33,928 nucleotides of DNA, from positions 1 to 33,928 of the forward strand of contig JAAAJB010000382.1 in NCBI GenBank assembly GCA_016098155.1, given 5' to 3'. Below are positions 33,065-33,928 of this stretch, one piece after another. The position numbers were made by a program, and so were the translations under genes. Below the pieces are notes generated by a model. It made no database searches, was not told the origin of the DNA, and saw nothing but the letters and a program-made list of their open reading frames with translations. Within the stretch, counting starts at the first letter, position 1; each line of letters opens with the position of its first letter. Origin of the DNA: Actinomortierella ambigua (taxonomy: Eukaryota; Mortierellomycota; Mortierellomycetes; Mortierellales; Mortierellaceae).

Positions 33065-33578
33065 CTGGTACTGTAGGTCGACTGTGCGTGGAAGCAAGGT
33101 GGTGTTTACTAATCGACGTTTGATTCGCCTTGATGTCTAGCGTGCAACGGCATTCAACAATATCCGCTTCGTAGAGCAATACCTTATTGCTCGTATCATT
33201 GTGCAATTGAGGGTAAGGAGAGACGAACTGAGGCAGAGAGCCAGCTACTCGCCTCCCCCTTTCATGAATCGTGCTTTTCTTGATAGAGCAACACCACGCT
33301 AACTGTTATTTGACACACACCACGATGGTGGGTCTTTTCTCTCCCTCTCTCTCCTTCTTTCAACAACACAGCAATGTCTGGATCGACCCATCTCGCGCCT
33401 AGAAGATTTGCAAGAGAAACTACAAGGTAAATGTCTTAGTGATCGACAGAAACAGGGCCCCGAGAGGGCAGGCAGCAGACAGACAGACACGAGCGACTCT
33501 GATGCCCCCCTTTGCTCATATGCTCGCTCATGTATCTGACTCCCTTTTGGTTCCACTCGCCCTTTAGACATCGAGTAA
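28581..33578 (+). CDS. EXO84: Exo84, exocyst subunit with long disordered N-terminal extension
   Basis: Exo84 is one of eight exocyst subunits; the complex tethers secretory vesicles to the plasma membrane at sites of growth such as hyphal tips. Exons are 28581-30162, 30288-30542, 30677-30801, 30921-31155, 31298-31450, 31587-31751, 31916-32159, 32281-32782, 32891-32989, 33141-33212, 33372-33426 and 33568-33578, giving 1165 residues with consistent phases. Residues 1-500 are low-complexity: Pro/Gly/Met-rich to about 230, then Ser/Pro-rich, with a poly-Thr tract near 440-458. The Vps51/Exo84 coiled-coil follows (FNHEEYITQNLANSSEDGIRMF cut by intron 1; EFVQVSQEISKLESDMQTLR). A PH domain spans about 640-790 (HPVHLVLMNDCLLVATRKKK) and a C-terminal helical domain begins at WVAEFTDELDVFIAQREF. 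Yeast Exo84 is 753 residues, so the extension explains the size. The last two exons are small and less certain; reading through donor 33427 would instead add about 40 low-complexity residues. Confidence 0.92.
29897..29955 (+). repeat. ACA/ACC-type trinucleotide tract coding for poly-Thr
   Basis: An imperfect ACA/ACC/ACG run inside EXO84 exon 1 encodes mostly threonine. Such tracts vary in length between strains by slippage. Confidence 0.8.
33024..33063. repeat. (TTG)n microsatellite in an EXO84 intron
   Basis: An almost pure TTG tract of about 13 units lies inside intron 32990-33140. No frame reads it as coding in the gene model. Confidence 0.9.
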
Positions 33579-33706
33579 GACAGGCAATTGATGCGGAAAG
33601 GAGGCGACAAACATCATCCAGAGGCAAGAGAGCCAGGCTAGAATGGCACCACAGCAAGGGGGGTGGAGGAAGGGCCCATTCGTTTTGCATACACCACGGA
33701 ACATAT

Positions 33707-33712
33707 AATAAA
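33707..33712 (+). terminator. Candidate EXO84 poly(A) signal
   Basis: AATAAA lies 129 nt after the proposed stop and is followed by a T-rich run, a plausible 3'-end signal. Confidence 0.5.
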
Positions 33713-33809
33713 AAGACTTTTTTTTTTTCCAACCTTTTTAGTGGAAAGTTGTGTCGTTGAGAAATGACCACTTGATTTGGCTAAGAATGCTATGACAATA
33801 GGCCGAGGA

Positions 33810-33873
33810 AAGAGAGAAAGAGAGAGAGAGAGAGAGGGCTTTTTTTTACACTTTTCTCTCTCTTTCACACTCA

Positions 33874-33928
<55 letters not shown>
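33810..33928. repeat. (GA)n and (TC)n microsatellites at the window end
   Basis: An AG/GA tract at about 33810-33837 is followed by a TC tract from about 33872 to the end of the window. The two are complementary in the inverted sense and could pair. The TC tract continues beyond the window. Confidence 0.9.

Overview
The window is nuclear DNA of an intron-rich fungus. Five conserved eukaryotic genes can be rebuilt exon by exon using GT...AG introns of roughly 55-280 nt. They are an Rrn7/TAF1B-type Pol I factor, Sds22, Utp10/HEATR1, mitochondrial TRAP1 and the exocyst subunit Exo84. TRAP1 (absent from baker's yeast), a tandem pair of kinase-Sel1-repeat proteins and moderate GC together suggest an early-diverging fungus, most likely Mucoromycota and perhaps Mortierellomycotina. 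That placement is inference.

Layout. 1-2112 (-) is the 5' part of an unrecognised gene that leaves the window. 2314-4987 (-) is Rrn7/TAF1B. 5161-7097 (+) is Sds22, divergent from Rrn7. 7098-10470 is gene-poor; it holds a diverged direct repeat, an exon-like relic of a RanBP2-type zinc finger with one ligand cysteine replaced, an unidentified exon-like minus-strand ORF, and copies of a promoter-like module. 10057-18018 is a tandem duplication carrying two TKL-like kinases fused to 36-residue Sel1 repeats (17 and 14 repeats). 18060-25107 (-) is Utp10, convergent on the second kinase. 25559-28144 (+) is TRAP1, divergent from Utp10. 28581-33578 (+) is Exo84 with a long Pro/Gly/Met-rich N-terminal extension. 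The window ends in GA/TC microsatellites.

How the genes relate. Rrn7 and Utp10 both serve rRNA production (Pol I initiation and SSU processome assembly), but they are separated by the kinase island and nothing shows co-regulation. The flanking genes are conserved housekeeping genes. The accessory part is 7.1-18.0 kb, where the kinase-Sel1 pair is diverging by gain and loss of whole 108-bp repeats, by a catalytic-loop substitution in one copy, and by local copying of upstream DNA.

Limits. All exon models were made by hand from splice consensus, reading frame and remembered family features. No alignment or database search was run. The two kinase start codons and the last Exo84 exons are the least certain parts.
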